A stretch of DNA of 41,371 bases from Candidatus Omnitrophota bacterium (GCA_903861305.1 CAIOTT010000029.1:1-41371); one strand, 5' to 3'; shown: positions 1 through 10,978, counted from the first letter of the stretch. The notes: a model not told the origin generated them from the letters alone. Translations and numbers: made by a program.

Positions 1-140
1 CCCGGATTTTGCACGCTTCTCAAAACAGCGTCGAGAATGCTGTGTACTAATTAGCTTAACAGAACTATTTATTGACCACTTGCGGTTTTCATGATAAAAA
101 TTTGTTTTTAATGTCAAATTGCACAAAATGGAGGAAGGCT

Positions 141-869
141 ATGAACCGGTCATTTAATGTCATTTTCATTGCGGGAATATTTATGTGTATAACCGGGCAA
201 GCCATGGCCTACACTGTTGTTGATACAGGCACACCATCCAATGCTGGCGGCGGTTGGGCATTGGGCAATATCCCGGCTGGTTACAGCGACGGAGCTCCTT
301 ATGACGCCTACTCTCAATCCTTAGCGGCCAAATTCACTTTGGACCAGGCGGCCACGATAACCTCGGTCTTTGGCTGGATCAACAATGGGAATTCAAACAA
401 TGTCTCTGGAATAGTTCCGATCGATTACGCGACGATATCAATTTACGGCGATGCCGCGCCAGGCGCACTAGGCACCTCGGCATCGGTCCCTGATTCAGGG
501 AATATTAAGTTCAGCCAAGACCTTGCTGTCATGAATGCTGACCCGGCCTGGGTAGGATTTTCATCATTGAACTTGGACCTTGCCGCTGGATCTTATTGGG
601 TTGCTTTTGAAGCGCCGCAATTCAGTTCGTTCGCAGGCGGGATGCCGGCCCCTGCACCAAATCCTGTCGGCTCCGAAGCTTTTAACGTCAATAATAGCGG
701 CTGGAATGCCTACAACCTGGGTTTAGGTGTGCAAATATCAGCCCTTCCCTCTAGCACCGTTGTTACCCCGGAGCCCGTGAGCGCGGTGCTTTTCGTGGTT
801 GGAGGCGGCATCATGGCGTTCTCGCGCCGTCGGTGGAACAACAAGCTTAGCAGCACGCTTCACGGATAA
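141..869 (+). CDS. PEP-CTERM sorted secreted protein
   Basis: ORF 72..869; likely start is the internal Met at 141 (GGAGGAAGGCT-ATG RBS). Signal peptide MNRSFNVIFIAGIFMCITGQAMA; C-terminal TPEPVSAVLFVVGGGIMAFSRRR matches PEP-CTERM architecture. Confidence 0.85.
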   Translation: MNRSFNVIFIAGIFMCITGQAMAYTVVDTGTPSNAGGGWALGNIPAGYSDGAPYDAYSQSLAAKFTLDQAATITSVFGWINNGNSNNVSGIVPIDYATISIYGDAAPGALGTSASVPDSGNIKFSQDLAVMNADPAWVGFSSLNLDLAAGSYWVAFEAPQFSSFAGGMPAPAPNPVGSEAFNVNNSGWNAYNLGLGVQISALPSSTVVTPEPVSAVLFVVGGGIMAFSRRRWNNKLSSTLHG

Positions 870-876
870 AAAGGAA

Positions 877-1530
877 TCACACGTTCGTCTTCCAGAACTG
901 TTTGGTGTCCACGTCCATGATCGTCAGGTTGTACCCGTAACCTGCACCGCTGTCCATGGCCCAGACATTGCAGAAATGCCGCGGCCCGCGGCCAGGATCA
1001 AAAGCATCCGGCGTATGCCCGATGTATATCTCATCATACCCGCCGAACTTCCTGTTCGGATCAGCTTTCTGCAGTTGTTCCGCCGACGCGACGAGCCCGC
1101 GGTCCCAGATAAAGATCTCGTTGGGGGTCCCCTTGACGCCGAGGTCCGGATCAAATCCCGCGTGGACGAAAAGCCGGTTGCCGTCTTCAAAATATAAAGG
1201 CGCCTTGGCTAATAGCAGGGTGTGCTCTCTGGGCATGCCGGTGCCTTTATAGGACAGGATGGTTTCAGCGCCGCCCTGCTCCATCCATTCCTTTGCCGGC
1301 TTGCCGTAGATGACCCACTCGAGCGCCCAGGCATCATGGTTGCCCAACAGATAGACCAGATGCCTGATCTTGAGGAGTTCATCGATACACTCTTTGGTGT
1401 GCGGGCCGCGGTCGCAAACATCACCCAGCGCGATGAGGCGGTCCTGGCCATAGTCGAAGTCACACGCCTTAAGGCACGCAACGAGCGCTTTGCAGTGGCC
1501 ATGGATATCACCGATCACGAAGGTTTTCAT
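877..1530 (-). CDS. Metallophosphoesterase, PrpA/PphA-like Ser/Thr phosphatase type
   Basis: GDIHGH, GDVCDRG and GNHD motifs. Confidence 0.85.
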   Translation of the reverse strand: MKTFVIGDIHGHCKALVACLKACDFDYGQDRLIALGDVCDRGPHTKECIDELLKIRHLVYLLGNHDAWALEWVIYGKPAKEWMEQGGAETILSYKGTGMPREHTLLLAKAPLYFEDGNRLFVHAGFDPDLGVKGTPNEIFIWDRGLVASAEQLQKADPNRKFGGYDEIYIGHTPDAFDPGRGPRHFCNVWAMDSGAGYGYNLTIMDVDTKQFWKTNV

Positions 1531-3413
1531 TTTTTCTTGAACACGATCCTTTGCCGGGTTTGATGCGCAAGAGTTGCGTAGTACGCGCGTAGGTCCTTAA
1601 GCGCTTCTTTCTTTAAAGCCACTCTTTTGGTGCACAGGGACTCCTTGACCTTGACCCCCTGCGGTGTGCGCTGGAACACACGTTCAAAACTCATGTGGGG
1701 GCCATCCAATCTCAGGTCCGCGGGGAGATTTAGGATCTCGAAGCCTCGAGGGATGCGATAAACATACTCCATTTCTATGATCCCGTTCGACGAAAAAAAG
1801 AACCCTTCGCGCCGATCCGTCTTTTCAAAAGCTTCATCCCTGTTGATGGCCTCAAGGTCAATGATGATAAAGCCGTCAGCGGAAGGGAATTCATCAGGGC
1901 GGCGGAATAATGTTTTCAAGCGCAAGCGGCCATAGCGCTGGTCAACACCTTCAAGTTGACGTTTAATGACCTCACCGCCCTGCGCCATCATGAAATCAAG
2001 CTGCTGGTACATGTCTTTCTTCTCATCGTCACTCATGGGTCTCAGCGAATCCCTCGCGTTGATGGACGCATCAAGGTCCCAAACCCGGGACATTTCGACA
2101 ACACCCGACCAGTCGTCCTTAATGTCGACGACCTCACTCGTCCGGTCCGCGGCGCGTTCAGCGTCAAATTCAGGGAGACGGCCGAACCGTCCCTTGCCAT
2201 TGGCGATGATGAACGTATACGCCCGCTGATATTCCATAGGATACTGCCCGATGTCATACCCTTTAAGAAGCGGATCCGCATAGAAATCCCCGTCCAGCGG
2301 ATCCTCGACCAAAAGCAATGCGTGATCGAACAAAGTCGGGATCGGAAGGTCATAGGAGGGGTCGTTGATCGCATTTTCATTATTAAAGAGCGCGATGTGC
2401 GCCTTGACACCAACAACAGCGAGCATGGCCCTGGTCAGAAGGGACAGGTCCTTGCAGTCACCGTATTTGTTGGCAAATACGTCCCTGGTGGGATGAGGCT
2501 CAAAGGCGTTCAGTCCAAAGTCCATGGACACGTAACGGAAATTATCCTCAATATATTCAAGGACAGCGCGCACCTTGTCCCGTGTCAGAACGGCTTTACC
2601 CACCGCTTTTCTGGCCGCAGCCGCGATGTCAGGGGACATTATCGTGTTCTTATCGATAAGACGGGAATACCATATCGCGAAATCATCCCAGTTCTTTACG
2701 GACGAGAACTCAAACGCCTCCAAGGGGTCATCGGGCGACGGCGGCGGGACATACTTTTCATCCTGCTTATGGTCATAAAGATCATGCCGGACCCAGCGGT
2801 AGGTCACCCAACCGTCCTTTTCCGTGACCTCAGGCTTTCGGGTCAGGCCGAATTCACGGTAGCTCAGGCCCATTTTGCGGGGAAACGTGACTGAACAACG
2901 GTATTCCTTCACGGGAATACCATAGTTGACGTCTTCCGTCAGCCAAAAGGCATCCTTCATGGGAAGCCCCCTGGATGAAACCGTGTAAGCTGCGTCTATA
3001 ATGACGCCCACTCCGACCGCAGGCATGGACAAAATACGCACCATGGCGTTCGAATACATGGGCTCGCCATCGTAGACAGACATATCCTGGGACTTCATGG
3101 GAGGATGCTTCTTTCCATCCGGCGTCAGGGTAAACACCTGCTGGTCCATGATCCGGTCAAAATCGCGGTTATAATTAATGGGAACCTCGCCTATATCTTT
3201 TGCGTCTTCCTTGAGGATCTTGATCTTGCGGTGGACACGGGTCGTGAACGACCAGTCGGCATTGACCTTGATGTTATTTTCCACAAGAAGGAAAATATAA
3301 GATTTATCGGCGTGGCGCTCTTCAAAAGTCTGGGGCTGGCCTTCGGCAAACGAAAAATGGCTCGAACAACAAACAGCCACTAACAGGAACGATACAAGGT
3401 GCTTACACTTCAT
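1527..3413 (-). CDS. Secreted DUF3857/transglutaminase-like protein
   Basis: Signal peptide, DUF3857-like N-terminal half, transglutaminase-like YGDCKDLSLLTRAML and FDHALLLV. Confidence 0.8.
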   Translation of the reverse strand: MKCKHLVSFLLVAVCCSSHFSFAEGQPQTFEERHADKSYIFLLVENNIKVNADWSFTTRVHRKIKILKEDAKDIGEVPINYNRDFDRIMDQQVFTLTPDGKKHPPMKSQDMSVYDGEPMYSNAMVRILSMPAVGVGVIIDAAYTVSSRGLPMKDAFWLTEDVNYGIPVKEYRCSVTFPRKMGLSYREFGLTRKPEVTEKDGWVTYRWVRHDLYDHKQDEKYVPPPSPDDPLEAFEFSSVKNWDDFAIWYSRLIDKNTIMSPDIAAAARKAVGKAVLTRDKVRAVLEYIEDNFRYVSMDFGLNAFEPHPTRDVFANKYGDCKDLSLLTRAMLAVVGVKAHIALFNNENAINDPSYDLPIPTLFDHALLLVEDPLDGDFYADPLLKGYDIGQYPMEYQRAYTFIIANGKGRFGRLPEFDAERAADRTSEVVDIKDDWSGVVEMSRVWDLDASINARDSLRPMSDDEKKDMYQQLDFMMAQGGEVIKRQLEGVDQRYGRLRLKTLFRRPDEFPSADGFIIIDLEAINRDEAFEKTDRREGFFFSSNGIIEMEYVYRIPRGFEILNLPADLRLDGPHMSFERVFQRTPQGVKVKESLCTKRVALKKEALKDLRAYYATLAHQTRQRIVFKKK

Positions 3414-3441
3414 CTGATCTCCTCGAATTCAGGGATAACGG

Positions 3442-4479
3442 CTAGGAACCCTTGACCGGAGGCTGGGCACGGTATTGTCCCTGCAACGCGATCATCCAGC
3501 CCGGGTATTCGAGGGGCAATTGGCTGACCTCTTCCAGCAGCTTCAATTCATCTTCACTCAGTTTCAGTTGCGTGGAAGCGATATTATCCTGAAGCTGGGC
3601 GACTGTCTTGGCGCCGATAATGACCGAAGAAACAAAAGCCCTGCTGAGAAGCCACGCGAGCGCCACCTGCGCCACGGATGCCTGATGCTTTGCCGCGATC
3701 GGCCGCATCACATCCACGCATTTAAAAGCTTTAGCCTTGTCAACCGGAGGGAAATCAAAATCAGTCCGCCGGGAACCCTCGGGACCTTTGGTATCAGGCT
3801 TATATTTCCCGCTCAACAGCCCTCCGGCCAAAGGGCTCCACACCATGACCCCCATTTTCTGGTCCTGCACCAGCGGCACGATCTCACGTTCCAGATCGCG
3901 CCCGGCGATCGTATAGTACGACTGTACACTTTCAAAGCGGGCCCAGCCGCGTTTATCCGAGATCGCCAGCCCCTTCATGATCTGCCATGCCGCCATATTG
4001 CACAAACCGATGTAACGTACTTTACCGCAACGGACAAGATCGTTCAATGTCGCAAGGGCTTCTTCCAATGGCGTCAAAGGATCGAAACCGTGCAATTGAT
4101 AAAGATCAATATGATCGACCTGCAGGCGCTGCAGGCTGGCGTCAACCTCATTCATCAGATGGTAACGGGATTGCCCCCGCCCGTTGGGAAGCTCGTTCAT
4201 GACCCCGGTGGCCTTGGTGGCGATAACGAGCTCCGCACGGGGGATCCCCAGACTCTTTATCGCCTGACCCGTGAGCAATTCTGATTCACCCAGAGAATAT
4301 ACATTTGCCGTATCGATAAAATTGATGCCGGCGTCGAATGACGTCTTTACAAGGGCCGTTACCTCATCCAATTTAAGACGGCCGATCTTTTCCCAGAACC
4401 CCTTGCCTCCAAAGGTCATGGTCCCCAAACAAAGTTCAGACACATATAAACCCGTCTTGCCCAAGAGATTGTACCGCAT
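3442..4479 (-). CDS. Aldo/keto reductase
   Basis: GTMTFGG, FIDTANVYSLGESE, DHIDLYQLHGFD, WSPLAGGLLSGKY motifs. Confidence 0.93.
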   Translation of the reverse strand: MRYNLLGKTGLYVSELCLGTMTFGGKGFWEKIGRLKLDEVTALVKTSFDAGINFIDTANVYSLGESELLTGQAIKSLGIPRAELVIATKATGVMNELPNGRGQSRYHLMNEVDASLQRLQVDHIDLYQLHGFDPLTPLEEALATLNDLVRCGKVRYIGLCNMAAWQIMKGLAISDKRGWARFESVQSYYTIAGRDLEREIVPLVQDQKMGVMVWSPLAGGLLSGKYKPDTKGPEGSRRTDFDFPPVDKAKAFKCVDVMRPIAAKHQASVAQVALAWLLSRAFVSSVIIGAKTVAQLQDNIASTQLKLSEDELKLLEEVSQLPLEYPGWMIALQGQYRAQPPVKGS

Positions 4480-4482
4480 ACC

Positions 4483-4800
4483 TCATCCCTCCTCTGGAGT
4501 TACGCTGTAAAGCCACCACCGCGCCGTTTTGGGACGACGGGCCTGCCGTTCGAAGTAGATCTTCATGGTGCCGTGCGATAGAGTCGCCACCTCAAACCAA
4601 TGCTTGCGCACATACATCTCGCCGCTTCCATGATGGCACGGGCCGGTCTCATGCCACTTGCGAAGGATGTCGGCAACGACCACCTTCTCGTTGCGCCAGA
4701 AAAATTCACGTGGAAATCCCGGCTCTCCGCCGGACATGGCAAGGGTATCAAAGGACGTTGTGACAGGCTTCAGCGCCTCGCTCACGAACTGCTCGGTCAT
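4483..4800 (-). CDS. Small DUF6504-like protein
   Basis: ORF 4483..4818; likely start MTEQF at 4800. EFFWRNEKVVVADILRKWHETG...HGSGEMYVRKHWFEV pattern. Confidence 0.6.
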   Translation of the reverse strand: MTEQFVSEALKPVTTSFDTLAMSGGEPGFPREFFWRNEKVVVADILRKWHETGPCHHGSGEMYVRKHWFEVATLSHGTMKIYFERQARRPKTARWWLYSVTPEEG

Positions 4801-4818
4801 TATTGAAACCCCCTTCAA

Positions 4819-5205
4819 CTACAAAGCTCCGGGAGTATCCTGATAACCTGGATCAGCGTGATGACAAAACTTCAAAAGCGTATTGGTATCATCTTCAGAT
4901 CCCGGATGATCCGTAATGAACCTTACCCCCGTCTCATAAGCACGGATCACAGGTGTCTCCCTGGACCAGGCTGTCACTGCCGACATACTCAGCTTCTGGG
5001 ACGCTCCAGCGGCAGGAAGAAGGAGATCGATGGCAATAACCTTGCCCCGTTCAATATTTTCCCTGGACATGATCCGGCAGCCGCGATGATTGATATCCAG
5101 CAATACCGCCGCCTCGGAAAGTTCAACAGCGCGCCCTTCATCCCGGTAATCTGCTTCAACAAGCACCTGGACCCTTTCCAATTCCCTGCGTTTATTAGTA
5201 TTCAT
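4819..5205 (-). CDS. PilZ-like domain protein
   Basis: NKRRELERVQVLVEADYR ... LLDINHRGCRIMSRENIERGKVIAIDLLLP; PilZ-like RR and D-x-S/N-x-x-G pattern. Confidence 0.6.
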   Translation of the reverse strand: MNTNKRRELERVQVLVEADYRDEGRAVELSEAAVLLDINHRGCRIMSRENIERGKVIAIDLLLPAAGASQKLSMSAVTAWSRETPVIRAYETGVRFITDHPGSEDDTNTLLKFCHHADPGYQDTPGAL

Positions 5206-5302
5206 AGGATAAACCTCCCTTTTTTGTAATTATGACTTGTTCAAAGTAGATTTACTAGATAAATAATTACATCGAATCGCTCAACGCGCCATGAAGAACA
5301 GG

Positions 5303-8300
5303 TCATTCTGAAGGAATGCCTGTTTCTAACTGATGCAGTGGCGTGATACTGACGATGACCGGTGAAAGGCCGTCGATGCGATATCCAGCCGGACCCGCCC
5401 GGGTGACCGATGGCGCGGGGATGCCATTCCCAGGGCCTTTTATCTTCATGTCGTACAGCTCAGGATTAAGCTGTATCCCGCCGGGAGAACTTTCAGTAAA
5501 GGACATAGACGCATCGCTATTTGATATTTTCAACAACAGCCCTGCTGCTGCATTGGCCTTTGCCTGTTTCTTGGATTTAGCCGGCCTGCCAGTAACACTA
5601 ACAGCCACCCCATCGACATCGATCGCCGCTGTAAAGGCAAACTCCTTGCCTGCGGGGGATTCTGTGAACTCCAAATGGCTCAAACTCTGCTGATCGCCGA
5701 GTACCAACTCATTCAACGCCATCATGTCATTGAAGGTTCCTTCGGGCAATGAACCGAACAGATCCACCGCCTCGAACTCAGGAGAAGTATCTTTCTCCGG
5801 GAGCCTGCTGTATATTTCCATGACCTGTTGTAATAAGGCCGTAGCCGCGTTCGCTTTGGCCTGCGCTTTTTGTGTGGCTGGTTTTCCTGATATATCGATG
5901 GTCTTACCATCGATCTCAACACTTGCCTTACACATAAAAACAAGCTTGACAATTTCCTGCGGTTCGGCGAAATTTAATGCCTTCACCCGGTCAGGGTCTT
6001 TCTGCGACAGCCGATACAGCGCCGATATGTCTTCAGGATCCCCCGTGGCATCGACGTCAAGACCCGGATGGCCCTCTTTGCCCTTGAACACACCTGGAAA
6101 ATCTCCGGACGGATAATTGATCTGATTGATGAATTCTGGCAAAACAGCTTCTTGGGCAACGGGCATTAATGTCCCTTCGAAATCAGACCTGAATCGCTCC
6201 CAGGCATCGCCCTGTTTCAACGCCCGATCCCCTGAAGGACGATACACACGACGGATCGGGATATCTTGCCAATCATTGTCGGCCCGGGACAAGAGAAGGG
6301 TGTTAACTTCTACTGGACGGTCAAGCTGTAATAATTTCTGAAAATATTCGTCCGGTGATGGGATCTCCTTTCCATAAGCCGCTGCGGACTCTGCCACTTT
6401 CTGGTACGCGTTCACCAACCGCCTGACCCAGGCCTTGATCGGCTTACCATCAAGAGGCTCGCTCAACGCCGGGATCTGGATGTAGTCTGCCAAACGTGCC
6501 GCAGTATATATGAACGAATGGACCGCGTTCGTATGCACGACTTCCCTGAATTTAACCGCGTTCAGGTGATCGATCAGTGGAACGGCAGTTTCACGCATCA
6601 GGGTGGCCGCTTTCCCCATATCACTGCCGTGCCGGACAAAATTGGTCAATGTTAACGGTGCCTCAAATACATAAAAAGGAGCCGTCTCTCCCGTCACCGC
6701 TTCCCACTTCTTGCCCAGGTCGTATAGATCTTTTAAATAGCCGGGAATGCCGTCAAAATTGAAAGGATCGTAACGGGAGGAGGTCCCGGATGGGACGACA
6801 AAAATGATCTTCTCAGGAGCAGCTGCGTGGATCTTTCGGATCGCCGTCATTGATAAAGCTAATTCGCCATTCAACCCGATGACATGGCGATCGGCCGTCT
6901 CCAGGACCATGGCATCAAGCTCGTTGTGTGTTATGAACAATGCCTTCCCGCGTACTTCCTTTAAGTTGTTCTCAAGGAACAGAAAGGACCCTGGATCAAA
7001 AACCTTCAGATAATTCCTGCCGGGATCATACATATGGTAAACAAATTTATTTTCCGGTGGAAGCGCATCGGTCTCATGGTCCCGCAGCGCCAGAGGCACA
7101 ACGCGCATGTTGACGATATTGCCGTTTCCATCTTTGTCCGGGATGAGTATCACAGGCCCGCTGAAAGGCGAAACTATTGCCGGTACGGCCCTTTCGTCAA
7201 GTCGGTACAATCCGGATCTTTTAGCAGCCAACAACAGGTGCATGGAATCAAGCCGCGCGGCAAGGTCTTGCCAATCAGCCGGGCGCATCAAGATCAATTG
7301 ATCCTGATCTACCATCGCCGCAGGCAATCCCAGGCTGATCAACATCTTACGTGTCCGCTCCTTGAGCGTAACAAAGTAATACGGATATACCATGTCCAGG
7401 ACCTGCCTGTATTGCTGGACCTGATACGCGTAGGACCCCTGGCGTAAAAACTGGACGATTTGACCCTCCCTTATCTCGCTGGCTGTCAGTGCTGATTTGA
7501 TCACAGCATCCCCATTTTCCCGCAACACCTCCGGCGCTCTTGGATCCCATACCGGCAGTGAAGCCAGAGCCACGACCTTATCACTGCCTTTGCGGAAGAT
7601 CGTGAGTGAAGTCTTTGTTACCTCCTCCACATAGGCGGGATGGACAGAGGCGAATGTAAGGCCATATTCAATATAATATTCATCAGGAGGGAACGTTGAC
7701 TGCAAATACCCTGCCAAAACAATGTGACAAAATTGATCAAGATCTGATGCCTTGAAACTATTTATGTCCGACTGTGGATACAAGACGGAAATCCCCTGGG
7801 CATACCACTTCTCGATGCGCGCATTGGATGATCTTTTCAGGTAAGCATCATTGAGCTGGCTCATCGAAAACATAAGACTGGATGGGGATTTAAATGCCAG
7901 GAGAGACCTGGCAGGAACATCCGAGGTGAAAAAACCCATGAAAAAAATATCACCCTTGAAACACGCCATAGGTACAAGCACATTTTTTGCGGAAAATATG
8001 ACCTTTTTTTCTTCCATGGGGACCGTATCACTGGCGAATATAATACGGTTTTTATAGTATGGCTGCGCGAGCCTCCTCGCACCCGTGAATTTCGTTCTCA
8101 AATATACCTCAAATCCTCTATCAAGGATAGATATCTGCTCAATGACACCCCGGATGAAATTTTTAGGCAATATTTTGCCACCGCGTGCTGCGGACCGGAG
8201 ATACTCCTTGAAAGCCCTCCTTAACATTAAGTACCTGCGATGCAATTCAAGGAATTGCGGGTCAAGATCGATCGATCTCAAATAGGTTCCGATCTCCAAT

Positions 8301-10873
8301 GATCCATCGATCACCGCGGATAAAGATCCCACGCCGTTGGCAAGGATCAAATCGTCCAATCCGACCTTGTCTCCGTCAGCTATATTGGGTAATATGCCGA
8401 TACGTATCTTGGCTTTGGGTAATCCGCGTTCAATAAGGTCCATGGCTATCATCGCCGAAGCACGCTGGCTGTCCGTGATCTTGTCAACACGCATAAGGGC
8501 TTTTCCAACCGGGTCCCGGTCAAGGATAATGATGACGCGTGCCGGTTCAGCGGCAATAATGGCATCCACGATCGTGTTATCGACCTGTGTGATCCCTGGA
8601 ATGCCCACCGTTAAGACATTCCCAACTTTCCAGGTAATCAATGCCTTGAATTCACCCTCCGTGAGGATAAGGTCCCTGCCTTTGGCCTGATCGAGCAACC
8701 ACCCCTGATAGAGCGTGTGCGCGACATCGAACTTCCTGATAACCGACCTGTCCAAAGGCCAGCTCAGGTACTTATGCCCATTATGGGAGGCTTCACCCAA
8801 TACACGCGTCCTCCAGACATCGATCTTCCCTTCAGCATTTAAGTAAGGGATCCTGATCACATTAGAACCACCGCTGTTATACAATGGCTCCCCGTTTGAA
8901 TTAAATTGCAAAGAGAACCACCCTGCGTTCATCATATCTTGTTCAGTAAAACCATTCTCCATGGCCCAACTTTTCATCGGCGTCAATTGAGGATGAAAAT
9001 ATGCGATCTGCGATAGTTCTTCGATATTGATATCGGTGGGCCACTTTCTCGAAGCAACAAATTCATCCAGTTTTGCGCGCGCCTCCGGATGGGATCTTAA
9101 ATACGCGATCACCTTTTCATTGATCGTGGCGATCCGGGCCAACTCTTCGGGGGTCAAAGTCCTGCCGTTAAAATGGCCCTTGAAATTTTGCATGACCTCC
9201 TCGTTATGAAAGCCCATCTCCAGCACATTGCCGCCAGCATCAACTACAACGAACCTGACAGGCCCGACACGCCTGCGTTCCAAAATAAGCTGATAACCAT
9301 ACACAACATCGGTAAGAACAGTACCGGTCCGCTCAGGTATTTCAGCGACGTGGAACAACGTGTCTTTGTAATGGCCGGGGTCAACGGAAATATCGACGGC
9401 CTTTGATCCTTCCTCGGCAAACCCGCTGATAAATAACGGATTTTTCTTATGCTGGTCTGTAGCGCCGGTCAATTCTCTGATATAGGAATACCAATTTGCG
9501 GTCTTTGCAAGTATCCCCCGCGCATAATCGTCAAGCGTGTCGAGTATGACCGTTCCCATATCTTTGTTCACATCAGATCGATGGCCAGTAACCCGGGCCA
9601 ATGAGGATATCCCCTTGTCATCTTCCACAAGAAGGTCATCCTCGTTTACAGGTTCCCCGGCAGATCCCCCTTCGATCTGTGAAAGCTGGACCGATACATT
9701 GAAGGCATCGGCCTTACCGTCCGATACTTTTTCGGCGAAGTCCTTGAACTTTTTACGGGCGCCGCCCGGAAGAAGCGCCGGATCTTTCGCGATGATCGTG
9801 CGTGCTTCAAGGTCGCCTTTATCAGTTATCGTCGAATATCCGCCGGAAGTATATTTCCTGGGGATCGCCTCATCTTGGTAAGGTTCTTTGTCTTCCTTTA
9901 TGTAGTTAAAAACACCTTTCTTTAATGCTTGCAGATATTGCTGGTAGATCTTCTCCTTAAAGCCCCTGTCGGTAATGTCGACGCCTTTGACCTTGCTTTG
10001 GTTTACATATAAGCCCGACAACAAGCTTTCTTTCAGGGTCTTTTTATACCAGACTGCCAGTATGAGAGAATTCTGGATCTGCCTTAAGGCTGCAAAATTC
10101 CTTCCCGTATTTACCTCTTCTTCGATCGCGGGCAATACGATCTCTCTGACAATTTCCGAGAACATATTGCGCTCATTGTTGTGCTGCAGCGGCGGCGTAC
10201 GGGTCACGCCCGTTGCGATGCCGGGATCGTGCTGCAAAGCCCTGTAATCTTCTTCCAGCATGACCTTTAACCGGCTCTGCACAACATAAGCCTTGTCACC
10301 GTCCTGATATACGATCGGGTCATCGGGAACGATCCAGACTTTATTGAACGTATCCAGGGGGACCTGCTCGGTCCCGAATTCTTCTTTGATCTTTTTGTAG
10401 ACCTTGCTCCAGAACTCACGGCCCATGGCCTTTTCGGGATAGATCAGCGAAGCTGTGATTTGCTTGAGAAGATAGTCTTCTGAGAGCAAGACACGACCCA
10501 TATCGGTCTGCCCGAGGCTTGGCGGGATGATCCTCTTATCCTCATAAGGCGAGAGGTTGACCCAAAGGTCTTTTTCAGGGATGGTCAGGCTTGTCAGGAA
10601 GTATTTGACCAGCCTGGTTGATTCCTGTTTTAATTGATCATCGCTGAGATCGCTGTCCCCCTTATCGAGGATAAAATCAAAATGAAAAGGATCGGCATGA
10701 ACCTTGATGCCTTTAAGGACAGGAGGGTTAAAACCAGGGCTTAATTCGACCATCGTTCCTGGTTCAGGCAAAGAAAATTCCTGCGCCCTGGCGGGGATGC
10801 CAGTGCCGTTGAACAGCAATGCAATGACCATGAAGATGGAAATGACCCTTTGTGGATCAAGCTTGAGGGACAT
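5303..10873 (-). CDS. Giant (1856 aa) secreted Omnitrophota-type protein with Toprim/DUF3854-like region and two C-terminal dsRBD-like repeats
   Basis: Signal-like N-terminus; conserved Omnitrophota-type N-terminal region; DLILTEGEFKALITWKVG...VIIILDRD Toprim-like; tandem repeats DGKTIDISGKPATQKAQAKANAATALLQQV and DGVAVSVTGRPAKSKKQAKANAAAGLLLKI. Confidence 0.8.
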   Translation of the reverse strand: MSLKLDPQRVISIFMVIALLFNGTGIPARAQEFSLPEPGTMVELSPGFNPPVLKGIKVHADPFHFDFILDKGDSDLSDDQLKQESTRLVKYFLTSLTIPEKDLWVNLSPYEDKRIIPPSLGQTDMGRVLLSEDYLLKQITASLIYPEKAMGREFWSKVYKKIKEEFGTEQVPLDTFNKVWIVPDDPIVYQDGDKAYVVQSRLKVMLEEDYRALQHDPGIATGVTRTPPLQHNNERNMFSEIVREIVLPAIEEEVNTGRNFAALRQIQNSLILAVWYKKTLKESLLSGLYVNQSKVKGVDITDRGFKEKIYQQYLQALKKGVFNYIKEDKEPYQDEAIPRKYTSGGYSTITDKGDLEARTIIAKDPALLPGGARKKFKDFAEKVSDGKADAFNVSVQLSQIEGGSAGEPVNEDDLLVEDDKGISSLARVTGHRSDVNKDMGTVILDTLDDYARGILAKTANWYSYIRELTGATDQHKKNPLFISGFAEEGSKAVDISVDPGHYKDTLFHVAEIPERTGTVLTDVVYGYQLILERRRVGPVRFVVVDAGGNVLEMGFHNEEVMQNFKGHFNGRTLTPEELARIATINEKVIAYLRSHPEARAKLDEFVASRKWPTDINIEELSQIAYFHPQLTPMKSWAMENGFTEQDMMNAGWFSLQFNSNGEPLYNSGGSNVIRIPYLNAEGKIDVWRTRVLGEASHNGHKYLSWPLDRSVIRKFDVAHTLYQGWLLDQAKGRDLILTEGEFKALITWKVGNVLTVGIPGITQVDNTIVDAIIAAEPARVIIILDRDPVGKALMRVDKITDSQRASAMIAMDLIERGLPKAKIRIGILPNIADGDKVGLDDLILANGVGSLSAVIDGSLEIGTYLRSIDLDPQFLELHRRYLMLRRAFKEYLRSAARGGKILPKNFIRGVIEQISILDRGFEVYLRTKFTGARRLAQPYYKNRIIFASDTVPMEEKKVIFSAKNVLVPMACFKGDIFFMGFFTSDVPARSLLAFKSPSSLMFSMSQLNDAYLKRSSNARIEKWYAQGISVLYPQSDINSFKASDLDQFCHIVLAGYLQSTFPPDEYYIEYGLTFASVHPAYVEEVTKTSLTIFRKGSDKVVALASLPVWDPRAPEVLRENGDAVIKSALTASEIREGQIVQFLRQGSYAYQVQQYRQVLDMVYPYYFVTLKERTRKMLISLGLPAAMVDQDQLILMRPADWQDLAARLDSMHLLLAAKRSGLYRLDERAVPAIVSPFSGPVILIPDKDGNGNIVNMRVVPLALRDHETDALPPENKFVYHMYDPGRNYLKVFDPGSFLFLENNLKEVRGKALFITHNELDAMVLETADRHVIGLNGELALSMTAIRKIHAAAPEKIIFVVPSGTSSRYDPFNFDGIPGYLKDLYDLGKKWEAVTGETAPFYVFEAPLTLTNFVRHGSDMGKAATLMRETAVPLIDHLNAVKFREVVHTNAVHSFIYTAARLADYIQIPALSEPLDGKPIKAWVRRLVNAYQKVAESAAAYGKEIPSPDEYFQKLLQLDRPVEVNTLLLSRADNDWQDIPIRRVYRPSGDRALKQGDAWERFRSDFEGTLMPVAQEAVLPEFINQINYPSGDFPGVFKGKEGHPGLDVDATGDPEDISALYRLSQKDPDRVKALNFAEPQEIVKLVFMCKASVEIDGKTIDISGKPATQKAQAKANAATALLQQVMEIYSRLPEKDTSPEFEAVDLFGSLPEGTFNDMMALNELVLGDQQSLSHLEFTESPAGKEFAFTAAIDVDGVAVSVTGRPAKSKKQAKANAAAGLLLKISNSDASMSFTESSPGGIQLNPELYDMKIKGPGNGIPAPSVTRAGPAGYRIDGLSPVIVSITPLHQLETGIPSE

Positions 10874-10978
10874 GAATTAAGTATATATTATAAATATGGA
10901 GGCTGCCAGCCATGCCCCGCTGCGCAGAATATTGACATACGGTCGATCAGTTAGGTGTGCTGCAGAAAACCGGGCTGA

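Noticed and set aside
799-4843. Many overlapping opposite-strand ORFs (e.g. 1956..2894, 3475..4284, 1209..1511)
   Set aside because: Antisense shadows of well-supported coding genes with low-complexity Arg/Ser/Pro-rich translations and no family motifs.
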